Shown piece by piece: positions 45,010 to 53,350 of a DNA stretch of 64,000 nt. The translations under genes were made by a program, and so were the position numbers. Every line of letters begins with the position of its first letter. Position 1 is the first letter of the stretch. The DNA lies in the NCBI RefSeq assembly GCF_038404985.1, contig NZ_JBBKBA010000002.1:976336-1040335 (forward strand). Reading direction: 5' to 3'. The notes under the pieces are model-generated. The model did not search any database and was not told where the DNA came from. It saw only the letters and a list, made by a program, of their open reading frames with translations. Origin of the DNA: Ferrovibrio sp. MS7 (GTDB lineage Bacteria > Pseudomonadota > Alphaproteobacteria > Ferrovibrionales > Ferrovibrionaceae).

Positions 45010-45958
45010 AGGGAAACTACTAAGCCCTTCGCTTCGCCCTGCCTGCATCGACCATGTCCGGTCGGTGTTGGCGGTGTCCGAGCGTAGCGCCTACCGGGCG
45101 CTCGGGCGGCACCGCTCGACCCAGCGTAAAGCACCCCAGGGCCGTGACGATGAGAAGCAACTGACCGCCGACATCATCGAACTGGCCCGGCAATATGGCC
45201 GCTATGGCTACCGCAAGATCGCCGCCGTGCTGCGGCGGGCCGACTGGTTGGTCAACGATAAGCGGGTCGAGCGTATCTGGCGACGCGAGGGCTGTAAGCG
45301 CGCAGCCGCGAAGCGGATACGGGCGCACAGGCCCGAAGGGCTCAAGGTCCCGAGTAAACAGCCCAAGCGGGGGCGTCTCTGGCTCAATGACGGCTCCTTC
45401 ATCCGCTTTCGGGCCGAGCACCGCAACCATGTCAGGCCCTATGACTTCGTTAAGGACCGCACCCATGATGGCCGCGAATACCACATGCTCAACATGGCCG
45501 ATTAATATACACATGAGTGATTGAGCATCTGCATCGCCCGCAGGCCCAAGGCGGTCGATGTAATCGACGTGCTGTCCGATCTATTCGTCTTGCGGGGCGT
45601 TCCTTGCTATATCCGATCCGACAATGGCCTGGAGTTCATTGCCCAGGCGATCCAGGACTGGATCGTTGCGGTCGGTGCAAAGATGGCCTACATCATACCG
45701 GGCGGCCCCTGGGAAATGGCTATGTCGAGAGCTTCAACGCCCGCCTGCGCGACGAACCCGCTCAATGGCGAGCTGTTCTACAGCCTGGCTAATGCCAGGA
45801 TTGGCATCGAGGCATGGCGACAGCATTACAACACGGTCCGGCCGCATGCCTCGCTCCGCTACCGACCGCCAGCACCGGTGGGGCTTTGTCCAGGCAATGG
45901 CAGCGGGGGCGGCAGCGCTACCCCGGCCAGCTCTGCTGACCACGCTGCCATTGCCTGA
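45010..45958 (+). pseudogene. IS3 orfB transposase, frameshifted
   Basis: IDHVRSVLAVSERSAYRALG, the HTH_21 segment QYGRYGYRKIAAVLRRADW and WRREG are followed by the integrase core: YDFVKDRTHDGR (first Asp), then stop and frame change near 45505, RSDNG (second Asp) in the 45521 frame. A second frame slip near 45715 takes the VESFNARLRDE Glu into another frame, and the end NTVRPHASLRYRPPAP returns. An extra CKRAAAKRIRAHRP segment interrupts the middle. Confidence 0.85.
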
Positions 45959-46133
45959 CACCCCACCGCTAAACTAAAATTGCAGACGGACCACTCAATG
46001 GGGGCCGGTCAGGGTATTCCTCGGGCATATGATCTGGCCCAGCTGCTGCATGAAAGAATAGGCCCTGTGATTGCGGTGGCTGCTTAGCTATGAGACCCTT
46101 CACAACACAAAAAAGCATCGAGCGCCCACCACT

Positions 46134-46865
46134 ATGAAGGCCATTTTCCTCGATATAGACGGGGTACTGTTGCCTGGTCGAGCCCATCGTCTGCCTCCCG
46201 GCGCGTTTCCTGACCCCCGGATACACAGGTTTGATGCAGTCGCAGTCGATATGCTGCGCGAGCTTGTCACTGAGACAGGTGCCAAGCTGGTCTGGTCGAC
46301 GTCTTGGAAGTCTCACGGAAGGCAGGTGCTTGATCGCATAGCACTGGCGAATGGAATTGAGCTTCCGTGGTTTCACGAGCATTCCGTCACGCCCAGCTTG
46401 CGCCACGACCGTCACGCTGAGATTGCGGCCTGGATCGCCGAACACGGACCGGCAGAATGGTTCGCGCTCGACGACGACGCAGACCTACAGGGCGAAGAAG
46501 CCGGAGTATTGCTCAATGATCCGCACGGGATGAGGCGGCCAAAGTTCAGTAGGTACGATGGCATCACCGCATCAATATATACGCAGGCGTCGTGTGTATT
46601 AGGCAGTGATCGCTTTGCTGCAAAATATCGCATTGGACGGGCAAAAGATGGCAGCTACCGACTTTTCATTGGATACCCCAAGACGCGACTGCGCCATATC
46701 TTGCCCGAGCGCATCATCGGCCCCTTCGTATTTGCGTCAGGCGTGTGGATGAAACTGACAATGGTATTGGATGATCAGGAGGCGCTGACTGAAACCGCAT
46801 TAGCTGAGGGCGTGGATTTGTCTGATACCAAACTTGATCTTCATCTTTTGCTGGACAAACCATGA
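46134..46865 (+). CDS. HAD-superfamily phosphatase-like protein (HAD_SAK-like)
   Basis: 243 residues. Motif I FLDIDGVLLPG gives Asp7 and Asp9; WSTSW at 54-58 supplies the motif II hydroxyl; ALDDDAD at 111-117 supplies the motif IV acids. This short cap-less layout matches the HAD domain described in Swiss-army-knife RNA repair proteins. The C-terminal 80 residues (from about 160) are an additional domain I do not recognise. Probable activity: removal of phosphate from nucleic-acid ends or nucleotides. Its stop overlaps the exonuclease start (ATGA). No ribosome site is evident before this ATG. Confidence 0.75.
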   Translation: MKAIFLDIDGVLLPGRAHRLPPGAFPDPRIHRFDAVAVDMLRELVTETGAKLVWSTSWKSHGRQVLDRIALANGIELPWFHEHSVTPSLRHDRHAEIAAWIAEHGPAEWFALDDDADLQGEEAGVLLNDPHGMRRPKFSRYDGITASIYTQASCVLGSDRFAAKYRIGRAKDGSYRLFIGYPKTRLRHILPERIIGPFVFASGVWMKLTMVLDDQEALTETALAEGVDLSDTKLDLHLLLDKP

Positions 46866-47509
46866 AGCGCATTGTGTTTGCAGACATTGAGGCATCTGCA
46901 TTGCACCGAGGCTTCCCGATCGAGTTCGGCTGGGCCTGGGCTGAAAGTTCACATGTTGAGGCGCGCTCATTTCTTATCGCTCCAACAGATAGATGGCTGT
47001 CGCCAGAATATCATTGGGATCCTGCGGCGGAGCACATTCACGGGATCGGAATGGATATGCTGCGCCACTCAGGAAAACCGGTCGACGCCGCCTGTAGAAC
47101 AATCAATGAAGCGCTTGTCGATTCAGAGATTTGCTTCGATACGGGTGCCGCCGGGATAGACAGTCGATGGCTTGATCAACTGTATGCCGAGAGCGGGGTC
47201 GAGAGAGTGTTACGGCTCGCCGCGACGTCCGCCGACATGCTGACGATCAACTCTGCGCATCGCTTGGGTATTGGTGACGTATCCTGGACGCTTTTAAAGA
47301 AACTGGCGCCGCCCATCCCGCATGCAGCAGCCGAGGATGCCGCGCATTGGGCGTGGTGGCAGATCGCTGTCGAGAGAGTTGCCGGTGCAGGGTTTGGGGG
47401 AATAGCCGATGGGTCTGATCTGGGATTGGATGTCTTACGCAGTGTAGTAGGCAGCATAGAAATATACTCAACGGGGCGTGCGCGGCAGATTGTACAGCCT
47501 GATATATGA
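46862..47509 (+). CDS. DEDDh-type 3'-5' exonuclease-like protein
   Basis: 215 residues. Exo I is FADIEAS (Asp8, Glu10), Exo II probably Asp100 in GIDSRWLDQL, Exo III PHAAAEDA with His154 and Asp159, spaced as in DEDDh nucleases. The substrate-facing FPIEFGWAW segment after Exo I resembles the RNase T/oligoribonuclease type. It is translationally coupled to the HAD gene, so the two proteins are made together and may act in sequence on the same nucleic-acid ends. Confidence 0.75.
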   Translation: MKRIVFADIEASALHRGFPIEFGWAWAESSHVEARSFLIAPTDRWLSPEYHWDPAAEHIHGIGMDMLRHSGKPVDAACRTINEALVDSEICFDTGAAGIDSRWLDQLYAESGVERVLRLAATSADMLTINSAHRLGIGDVSWTLLKKLAPPIPHAAAEDAAHWAWWQIAVERVAGAGFGGIADGSDLGLDVLRSVVGSIEIYSTGRARQIVQPDI

Positions 47510-47577
47510 TCAGCTACTTTGCCAGCCTGCACGACGCCTGGGAAGCTGATCATCTCCTCCCTTAGAGAGTGTCTTCT

Positions 47578-48327
47578 GTGGGTTTTGATGTAAACCGCAT
47601 CTTCTTTGTTGGCGACCCCCATGGGCAATGGGAGAGGATCGTGCCTGTTCTCATGGAGCATAGGCCCGCGGCCGCTGTACTCCTTGGCGATATGGAGTTG
47701 GTCCGTCCACTGCATGAAGAATTGGCTGCCGTGATAGCAGCAGGAATCGAGATTTACTGGATCCCGGGCAACCACGACGGCGATGAGCCGGAAATGTTTG
47801 ATTGTTTGTTCGGCAGCGATCTATCGACCAACAATCTCTCTGGGAATGTTCGAGAGGTTTGCGGGCTTAACGTCGCTGGGCTGGGCGGGGTCTTTCGTCA
47901 GAAGATTTGGAATCCCAAGTCTCAGTCAGCGCCCAGACATAGGGATCGGAACAGCCTGTGTCATTCCGCTCAGCGGTTGGCACGGGATCCTGCGACAAGG
48001 GATGCCTTGCGGGATGGGATCCCGTTTCGCCATCACGTCGCCATCTGGCCGGAGGACTATGAGACATTGCGACAGCAGCAAGCAGACATCCTGGTTCTGC
48101 ATGAGGCGCCAGAATGCCATCCGTTCGGATTTCGGACCCTCGGCGAGCTTGCTGAGGCGATGAAGGTGAGGCTGGTGATCCACGGGCATCACCACCAGAA
48201 CTACCGTGGAACGACCGAATTCGGAGTTCCAGTGATCGGTGTTTCCCTTGCCGGTATCATCGACCAAGATGGTGAACTAATCTCGCCAGGGCTCGAAAGT
48301 TACCCGGTGACCCGAAAAGGTGATTAG
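47578..48327 (+). CDS. Calcineurin-like metallophosphoesterase
   Basis: 249 residues from GTG 47578 (AGAGAG eight bases before; GTG 47569 is the other choice). All metal motifs are present: VGDPHG (Asp13, His15), LLGDME (Asp38), IPGNHDGDE (Asn65, His66), VLHEAP, and IHGHHHQ near the C-terminus. Members act as phosphatases, 2',3'-cyclic phosphodiesterases or nucleases. It lies 68 bases after the exonuclease, same strand, and completes the three-gene cassette. Confidence 0.8.
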   Translation: MGFDVNRIFFVGDPHGQWERIVPVLMEHRPAAAVLLGDMELVRPLHEELAAVIAAGIEIYWIPGNHDGDEPEMFDCLFGSDLSTNNLSGNVREVCGLNVAGLGGVFRQKIWNPKSQSAPRHRDRNSLCHSAQRLARDPATRDALRDGIPFRHHVAIWPEDYETLRQQQADILVLHEAPECHPFGFRTLGELAEAMKVRLVIHGHHHQNYRGTTEFGVPVIGVSLAGIIDQDGELISPGLESYPVTRKGD

Positions 48328-48386
48328 TTTAGTTCCTTCAATTCATCCATTCGCGTAGGCAGTTCGTTTAGATTCGGGATGGATTT

Positions 48387-48575
48387 TCAGTCACCTGGCT
48401 TCTTATCAGGCATCACCATTGACCGAAGCAACATCTCGAGCTCAAAGGGCGTGGCGCTCAGGAGAGTTTCGCCAAAATCATTGGATTTGGGCCGAGCATA
48501 GCAATTCGCAAATCCTCCGTTTTCAATAATAATAACCACTTGCCGCCCCCAGACGCCTGCCGAATAGCCAGTCAA
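48387..48575 (-). CDS. Doubtful small ORF
   Basis: 62 residues starting at TTG; VVIIIENGGFANCYARPKS then an acidic amphipathic stretch and Lys/Asp tail. No family. It could be an island gene or chance; the remaining bases between 48328 and 48673 show nothing else. Confidence 0.25.
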   Translation of the reverse strand: MTGYSAGVWGRQVVIIIENGGFANCYARPKSNDFGETLLSATPFELEMLLRSMVMPDKKPGD

Positions 48576-48673
48576 TCAGGAATAATCAAAAAACAGGCGT
48601 CAAAAAATTCTATAGTGAAAGCCTGTAGCCGCACCCTACAGAGGGAACTTCTTTTGCTAAAAACGAGTTGGAT

Positions 48674-48964
48674 ATGTCAAGCATATACGATAGAATTTTA
48701 TTGCATCTACAAGGTATTCGCGAGAGATTTCCCTTGAACAGCGGTAAATCGCAAGGGGACCAGGGCATTCATATTTCGCAAAATAGCGATTTCACTAATC
48801 ACGGCGAACCACCGGAAATCGATGATGCCGGCTTGGTGGTCACGCCCTTAAAGATGCCTCGGGACCTGAGGAAAGAGCTTGATCTCTGGGCCAAGCGCCG
48901 CGGATTAAGCCGGTCGGCTGCGATTAATCTGCTGATCGCCAAAGGTGTTCGCGGACTGGATTGA
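48674..48964 (+). CDS. Ribbon-helix-helix (CopG-like) DNA-binding protein
   Basis: 96 residues from ATG 48674. The C-terminal half contains a CopG/Arc-type domain (VVTPLKMPRDLRKELDLWAKRRGLSRSAAINLLIAKGV). The N-terminal half is polar and unrecognised. Such proteins repress their own operon or serve as antitoxins, but no toxin gene follows. Confidence 0.6.
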   Translation: MSSIYDRILLHLQGIRERFPLNSGKSQGDQGIHISQNSDFTNHGEPPEIDDAGLVVTPLKMPRDLRKELDLWAKRRGLSRSAAINLLIAKGVRGLD

Positions 48965-49016
48965 AATGGGGGCCGGCTACACCGCCGCCTACATGCGAAG
49001 CCGGGCGGCAGGCTAT

Positions 49017-49218
49017 TCTTCCGGCTTACATTCGAGCTGCCTCTTCACACAGTCGCCCACCTCGAGTTCGGCCCGCTGGCCGAGATAGGTCGGCTGAAAC
49101 AAGGAGCCGCCTTCATAGGCATAGAGGTACCGCACCTCGATGAGGCTGTCGGCGCCACGGACAGCGAGGCAAATGCTGATAGCATGCCGCCATGAATCGG
49201 CTTTGGGAACATAGGCCC
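49017..49218 (-). pseudogene. C-terminal fragment resembling ATP-dependent DNA ligase
   Basis: Minus-strand frame ADSWRHAISICLAVRGADS.., then EVRYLYAYEGGSLFQPTYLG and GDCVKRQLECKPEE ending at a TAG (49017-49019). The RYLYAY..GSLFQP.YLG pattern recalls the end of some ATP-dependent DNA ligases, from memory only. There is no start, and the upstream side runs straight into the IS3 relic, so it is a remnant cut by that insertion. Confidence 0.4.
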
Positions 49219-49220
49219 GC

Positions 49221-49446
49221 AGAACTTAGATGCTTCCCTTTGCCGCCTTAGCCAGGATCAATTTCTCCAGGGTCACGTCAGAGACCACTCAGCGCAACTC
49301 GGCATTCCCCCGTTTCAGTTCCTTCAGGTGCAATACATATTCAATCTTTAGCCTGCTCCCTGCCCTATCGATAATAAACCGCCTCGGTAACTCGGATAAA
49401 GAGATCCTCTCAGTGAGGCTTTGTCCATGAGGGGTAAGCGCCCACA
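49221..49446 (-). pseudogene. Second decayed IS3-family orfA remnant with probable left end
   Basis: Minus strand reads KIEYVLHLKELKRGNAELR, stop, VVSDVTLEKLILAKAAKGSI, i.e. the OrfA zipper and C-terminus, ending near 49226. Upstream, at 49446, TGTGGGCGCTTACCCCTCAT could be the left terminal repeat because IS3 ends begin with TG. It belongs to a lineage different from the element at 44641. Confidence 0.6.
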
Positions 49447-49761
49447 TGGAGGAGTTTTGTAACTACCTCTTCTTGGTTGATTTTTTATTTGCGTGGCATG
49501 CGTGTCCACTTAAGTCCAAAACATTACAAAAAGATCAACCACGTCATTGCTTGATCATCCTTCTGCCTCAAGGATTGGCGCCCATTGGTCATGCGCTTCG
49601 GCGGAAATATCAGAGCCTCTTCGCCGCCATCACTCCCGTCTTTCGGTAGCTGTAACGAGTTCGACCCCGAACTCTATATAATTTGAAGTTATTTATCTCT
49701 ATAGAGCACTAATAGTTCCTGACGAATTTTGATACCTTTCTTGTTGGACCAGGAGGAAACC
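49447..49761. other. Right edge of the island, non-coding
   Basis: No supported gene. AT-rich, with a CTCTATAGAG palindrome (49697-49706). It carries the unidentified promoter for the enoyl-CoA hydratase gene. Confidence 0.5.
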
Positions 49762-50565
49762 ATGAGCGCAAAGGATGCGGTGATCTATGCCCAGGAGGGT
49801 GGCGTCGTCACTCTGACCCTGAACGAGCCGGACACCCGCAACGCCATCTCGCCGGCCATCGTCGATGGCATAACTTCTGCTTGCGCCCGGATCAATGCTG
49901 ATATGAGCGTGTGCTGCGTGGTGATCACCGGCGCCGGCAAGTCCTTCTCTTCGGGCGGCAATGTGAAAGAGATGCGCGAACGCACCGGCCTGTTCGGCGG
50001 CACGCCACTGGAAGCCCGGCGCGGCTATCAGCACGGCATCCAGCGCATTCCGGAGGCGATGCAGGCCATCGAGGTGCCGACCATCGCGGCCGTGAACGGC
50101 CATGCTGTTGGCGCTGGCTGCGACCTCAGCATGATGTGCGACATCCGCGTCGCCGCCGAGGATGCAGAGTTTTCCGAAAGCTTCCTCCGCGTCGGGCTGA
50201 TTTCCGGCGATGGCGGCGCGTGGTTCCTGCCGCGTGTGATCGGGTTGTCGCGGGCAATGGAGATGACCTTCACCTGCGACGTGATCAAGGCGCAGCAGGC
50301 CTTCGCCTGGGGCATGGTAAACCATGTGGTGCCGGTGGATAAGTTACTGCCGGAAGCGCAGAAGCTGGCAAAGCGTATTGCAGCGCAATCGCCGCAATCG
50401 CTGCGTTTGTCGAAGAAGCTGATCCGCGAAAGCTACGGTATTCCGCTGCGCGCCAGCCTGGAAATGGCCGCCGGCATGCAGGCCCTGGTGCAGAGCAGCC
50501 AGGACCAGAGCGAGGCGGTGACCGCCTTCTTCGAGAAACGGGCGCCAAAATTCGTCGGCAAGTGA
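49762..50565 (+). CDS. Enoyl-CoA hydratase/isomerase family protein
   Basis: 267 residues from ATG 49762 with AGGAGG upstream. Crotonase fold: SFSSGGNVKEM oxyanion region, AVNGHAVGAGCDLSMMCDIRVAAEDAEFSE, then GLISGDGGAWFLPRVIGL. The place of the second catalytic Glu is an Asp-Gly pair, as in hydratases resembling phenylacetate-pathway members. Beta-oxidation type role. It may once have neighboured the acyl-CoA dehydrogenases on the other side of the island. Confidence 0.9.
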   Translation: MSAKDAVIYAQEGGVVTLTLNEPDTRNAISPAIVDGITSACARINADMSVCCVVITGAGKSFSSGGNVKEMRERTGLFGGTPLEARRGYQHGIQRIPEAMQAIEVPTIAAVNGHAVGAGCDLSMMCDIRVAAEDAEFSESFLRVGLISGDGGAWFLPRVIGLSRAMEMTFTCDVIKAQQAFAWGMVNHVVPVDKLLPEAQKLAKRIAAQSPQSLRLSKKLIRESYGIPLRASLEMAAGMQALVQSSQDQSEAVTAFFEKRAPKFVGK

Positions 50566-50668
50566 CTTTCCGCGACTGACTGCCGCCCCGTCGATTGACG
50601 CGGGGCGGTGGCCGGCTATGCTGCCGGCCTTCCCCGCCCCCGGCAGATCCCCCGCTCCCCGGCAGTCA

Positions 50669-51883
50669 ATGTCCGCCTTGAGTCTCTCTCGCCCGTCGCT
50701 TGCGATTCTGATCGCCATGACGGCGCTCGGCCCCACCGCCCTGAACATCTTCATGGCGTCGATGCCGGGCATGGTGCAAGTGTTCAACACCGATTACGGC
50801 ACCATTCAGCTCACACTCACGCTCTACCTCGTCGGCATGGCCTCGGCGCAGCTCGCCTATGGTCCGATTTCCGACCGCACTGGGCGCCGTCCTGCACTGC
50901 TTTGGGGCCTCGGCATTTACATCGCCGGCGGCCTGCTCTGCGCCGCCGCCTGGAATGTGGAAGTACTGATCTTTGGCCGCCTGCTGCAGGCTTTGGGCGG
51001 CTGCGCCGGCATTGTGCTGTCGCGCGCCATCGTGCGCGACATCTACGATCGCTCAGAATCGGCGGCGATGATTGGCTATATCACCATGGCTATGAGCCTG
51101 GCGCCGATGTTCGCCCCAGCTATCGGCGGCTATCTCGATTCCTGGATCAGCTGGCGCGCCAGCTTCGCGGTTTGCATGCTGTTTGGCGGCAGCGTCTTCC
51201 TCTGGGCCTATCTGCGCCTGCCGGAAACGCTGAAAGCCGGTGCCGAGACCATGCCAGCCGGCAGCATCCGTGCCTATATCGCCGATCATTTCACGTTGCT
51301 GCGCCACCCGGCCTTTCGTGGCTATGCCTTGCAGACCACCTTCGTTTCCGGTGTCTTCTTCTCCTTCATCACCGGCGCCCCCTTCGTGGTGATCACGGTG
51401 CTGAAGCTGCCACCCTCAACCTACGGCCTGTGGTTCATCCTGGTATCGCTGGGCTACATGCTCGGCAATTTTTCCACCGGCCGCCTGGTCCGACGGCTCG
51501 GCACCGACCGCATGTTTGCTGCCGGCGCCATCATCTCGATTGTCGGTTCCAGCCTGATCGCATTGTTCGGTTTCCTCAATATCGTTACCCCGGAAACGGT
51601 TTTCCTGCCCATGGCCGTTGTGGCGGTGGCGAATGGCATCACGCTGCCCAATGGCATTGCCGGCGCCATCTCGGTGAATCCGAAGCTTGCCGGCACGGCG
51701 GCGGGCCTGGTCGGCGCCATGCAGATGGGCATGGGTGCGGTGGCGACCCAGATCGTCGGCCATTGGCAGGACGTGCAACCAAACCAGTTTCCGATGGTGC
51801 TGACCATGCTGGGCATGTCACTGGCGGCAGGTATCACCTGCCTGATCAGCGCCAAAGCGCGCGGCCAAATCTCGAAAAGCTAA
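50669..51883 (+). CDS. Bcr/CflA-family multidrug efflux MFS transporter
   Basis: 404 residues from ATG 50669 (the frame continues upstream to 50618 with an unlikely Pro-rich start). Twelve helices; PTALNIFMASMPGM, YGPISDRTGRRPALLWGL (motif A) and RLLQALGGCAGIVLSRAIVRD (motif B) are the Bcr/CflA pattern. It exports antibiotics or small metabolites with protons. It overlaps the convergent glycosyltransferase stop by four bases. Confidence 0.88.
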   Translation: MSALSLSRPSLAILIAMTALGPTALNIFMASMPGMVQVFNTDYGTIQLTLTLYLVGMASAQLAYGPISDRTGRRPALLWGLGIYIAGGLLCAAAWNVEVLIFGRLLQALGGCAGIVLSRAIVRDIYDRSESAAMIGYITMAMSLAPMFAPAIGGYLDSWISWRASFAVCMLFGGSVFLWAYLRLPETLKAGAETMPAGSIRAYIADHFTLLRHPAFRGYALQTTFVSGVFFSFITGAPFVVITVLKLPPSTYGLWFILVSLGYMLGNFSTGRLVRRLGTDRMFAAGAIISIVGSSLIALFGFLNIVTPETVFLPMAVVAVANGITLPNGIAGAISVNPKLAGTAAGLVGAMQMGMGAVATQIVGHWQDVQPNQFPMVLTMLGMSLAAGITCLISAKARGQISKS

Positions 51884-52869
51884 AGCCTATTCGCCGGTGC
51901 GCGGGTCAGGTACTCGCGCAGATCCCAGGTGAGAGCACGGGCGATAGCCCAGAGCGAGGCGCGACGACGCGCCTGGATTTTACGGCGCGCCAACCACACG
52001 CGGCCAAGGCCAGCCAGGCCGTCGCCGATGCCACGTGCAACCGTGCCACCCATGCCGCGCGACAATGCCCGTAGCCACAGAAGCAGCAGCACGATGAGGT
52101 GCAGCGGCATCAGCGGCCAGAAGATCGGCCAGGGCATGTTCTTGACGAAACACCAGATCAAGTTACGGGTGCCGTGGTAACGCGCGAAGGCGGAACCGGC
52201 GCCGCCTGAGGAAATGCTGCCGACATGGCGCACCACAGCGGCCGGCACCTGAATGCAGGTCTCCCCCTGCAGGCGCAGGCGGAAGCCGAGATCGACGTCC
52301 TCGACATAGCAGAAGAAACTTTCATCGAAGCCACCTGCCGCCTCGAAGGCATCGCGGCGGCATAGCGAAGCGGCGGCACAGGCGGTGAACACTTCGCCTT
52401 CGGCCATTTTTAAGCTGGCGGGCCAGCCATGGCCGCCGCGCCAGGGCAGGCCGAGGCACAAATAGCGGTCGCCGGCACCATCGAGGATGGCAGGATCGCC
52501 ATCATCCAGTTGCTGCGAACCGAACAGCGCCACACCGGGATGGCGAACCACCGCGTCGAGCAGTTTGCCAAGCCAGTCCGGCGCCGCTATCGCATCGGGG
52601 TTGAGGAATGCCAACCAGGGCGCGCGGGCCTTCGCCGCCAGGCGGTTGTTGCCGGCGGCGAATCCGAGATTGACGCCGGCCTCCTCGAAATGGAAACGCG
52701 GATCGCCGCTTGCTGCCTGCTGGGCCAGCGCCCATGAGTCATCATTCGACGCATTATCGAGCAGCAGCACTTCGAAATTCGACGAATCTTGACGGCGCAG
52801 TGCCTCGATACAGCGGGCCAAATGCCTGCCGGCGTTGAAGTTCACGATCAGTATGCTGGCGGCGACCAT
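51880..52869 (-). CDS. Glycosyltransferase family 2 (rhamnosyltransferase-like)
   Basis: 329 residues. GT-A core: ASILIVNFNAGRHLARCIEAL, LLDNASNDDSW, GVNLGFAAGNNRLA, WLAFLNPDA (DxD variant), and GGFDESFFCYVEDVDLGFRLRL. A C-terminal hydrophobic segment (FWPLMPLHLIVLLLLWLRAL) suggests membrane attachment. The pattern is close to WbbL-type rhamnosyltransferases, in agreement with rfbC and rfbD nearby. Confidence 0.88.
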   Translation of the reverse strand: MVAASILIVNFNAGRHLARCIEALRRQDSSNFEVLLLDNASNDDSWALAQQAASGDPRFHFEEAGVNLGFAAGNNRLAAKARAPWLAFLNPDAIAAPDWLGKLLDAVVRHPGVALFGSQQLDDGDPAILDGAGDRYLCLGLPWRGGHGWPASLKMAEGEVFTACAAASLCRRDAFEAAGGFDESFFCYVEDVDLGFRLRLQGETCIQVPAAVVRHVGSISSGGAGSAFARYHGTRNLIWCFVKNMPWPIFWPLMPLHLIVLLLLWLRALSRGMGGTVARGIGDGLAGLGRVWLARRKIQARRRASLWAIARALTWDLREYLTRAPANRL

Positions 52870-53013
52870 GCTGCATCATGAATTCCTCGTAACACCCTGC
52901 CAAGCCCCGTTGACCATTCCGGGGCGGATTGTTAGGGATAGATCACGGCAGCACGGCATTCCCCGCCACGCTGGCGGCCAGAATGGTCAGATTTGGAATG
53001 CACGAGGCAGTGC

Positions 53014-53346
53014 GTGGCGCTTAACGATCTGCAGCGGGCCGGAATTACCGGCATATTGGTCCTGGCAGGGCTTGGCGCTGCCGGTATGGTCGGGGCCAAT
53101 GCGATCAAGAGCTACGAGCAGAGCAAGCGGGCTGAGATTCATTATATCCCAGGCTCGAATATCGAGGCGCCAGACCGTCGCGAATGCCTCAACGAGGCAC
53201 TCAAAACCATGACCAAGTTCAATCGCCAGGCAATTTACAACGCCAATGTCGATTGCGAATTACAGATCCAGTCGCTCGAAGGCCATATCGAGATGACCAA
53301 GCGTGGCGATGCACCGCCGGCTGCGGCGGGCACTGCTTCACGCTGA
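53014..53346 (+). CDS. Hypothetical single-span membrane protein
   Basis: 110 residues if started at GTG 53014, which has GAGG upstream; ATG 52993 would add seven residues. One membrane helix (ITGILVLAGLGAAGMVGANAI) near the N-terminus, then a soluble domain with two Cys (RRECLNEA, VDCELQ) and an Ala/Pro tail. No family is recognised. Confidence 0.55.
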   Translation: MALNDLQRAGITGILVLAGLGAAGMVGANAIKSYEQSKRAEIHYIPGSNIEAPDRRECLNEALKTMTKFNRQAIYNANVDCELQIQSLEGHIEMTKRGDAPPAAAGTASR

Positions 53347-53350
53347 ATCT

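Larger units (their letters stand above)
44641..46011 (+). mobile_element. IS3-family element (IS407-like group), degenerate
   Basis: Left end TGACTGATCCTCCCCCACTG and right end (reverse complement) TGACCGGCCCCCATTGAG are related imperfect inverted repeats that then share GTGGTCCG, and both begin with TG as in IS3. The 1371-bp element holds broken orfA and orfB. Flanking bases are GGGA and GGGT, so no clean target duplication remains. Confidence 0.8.
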
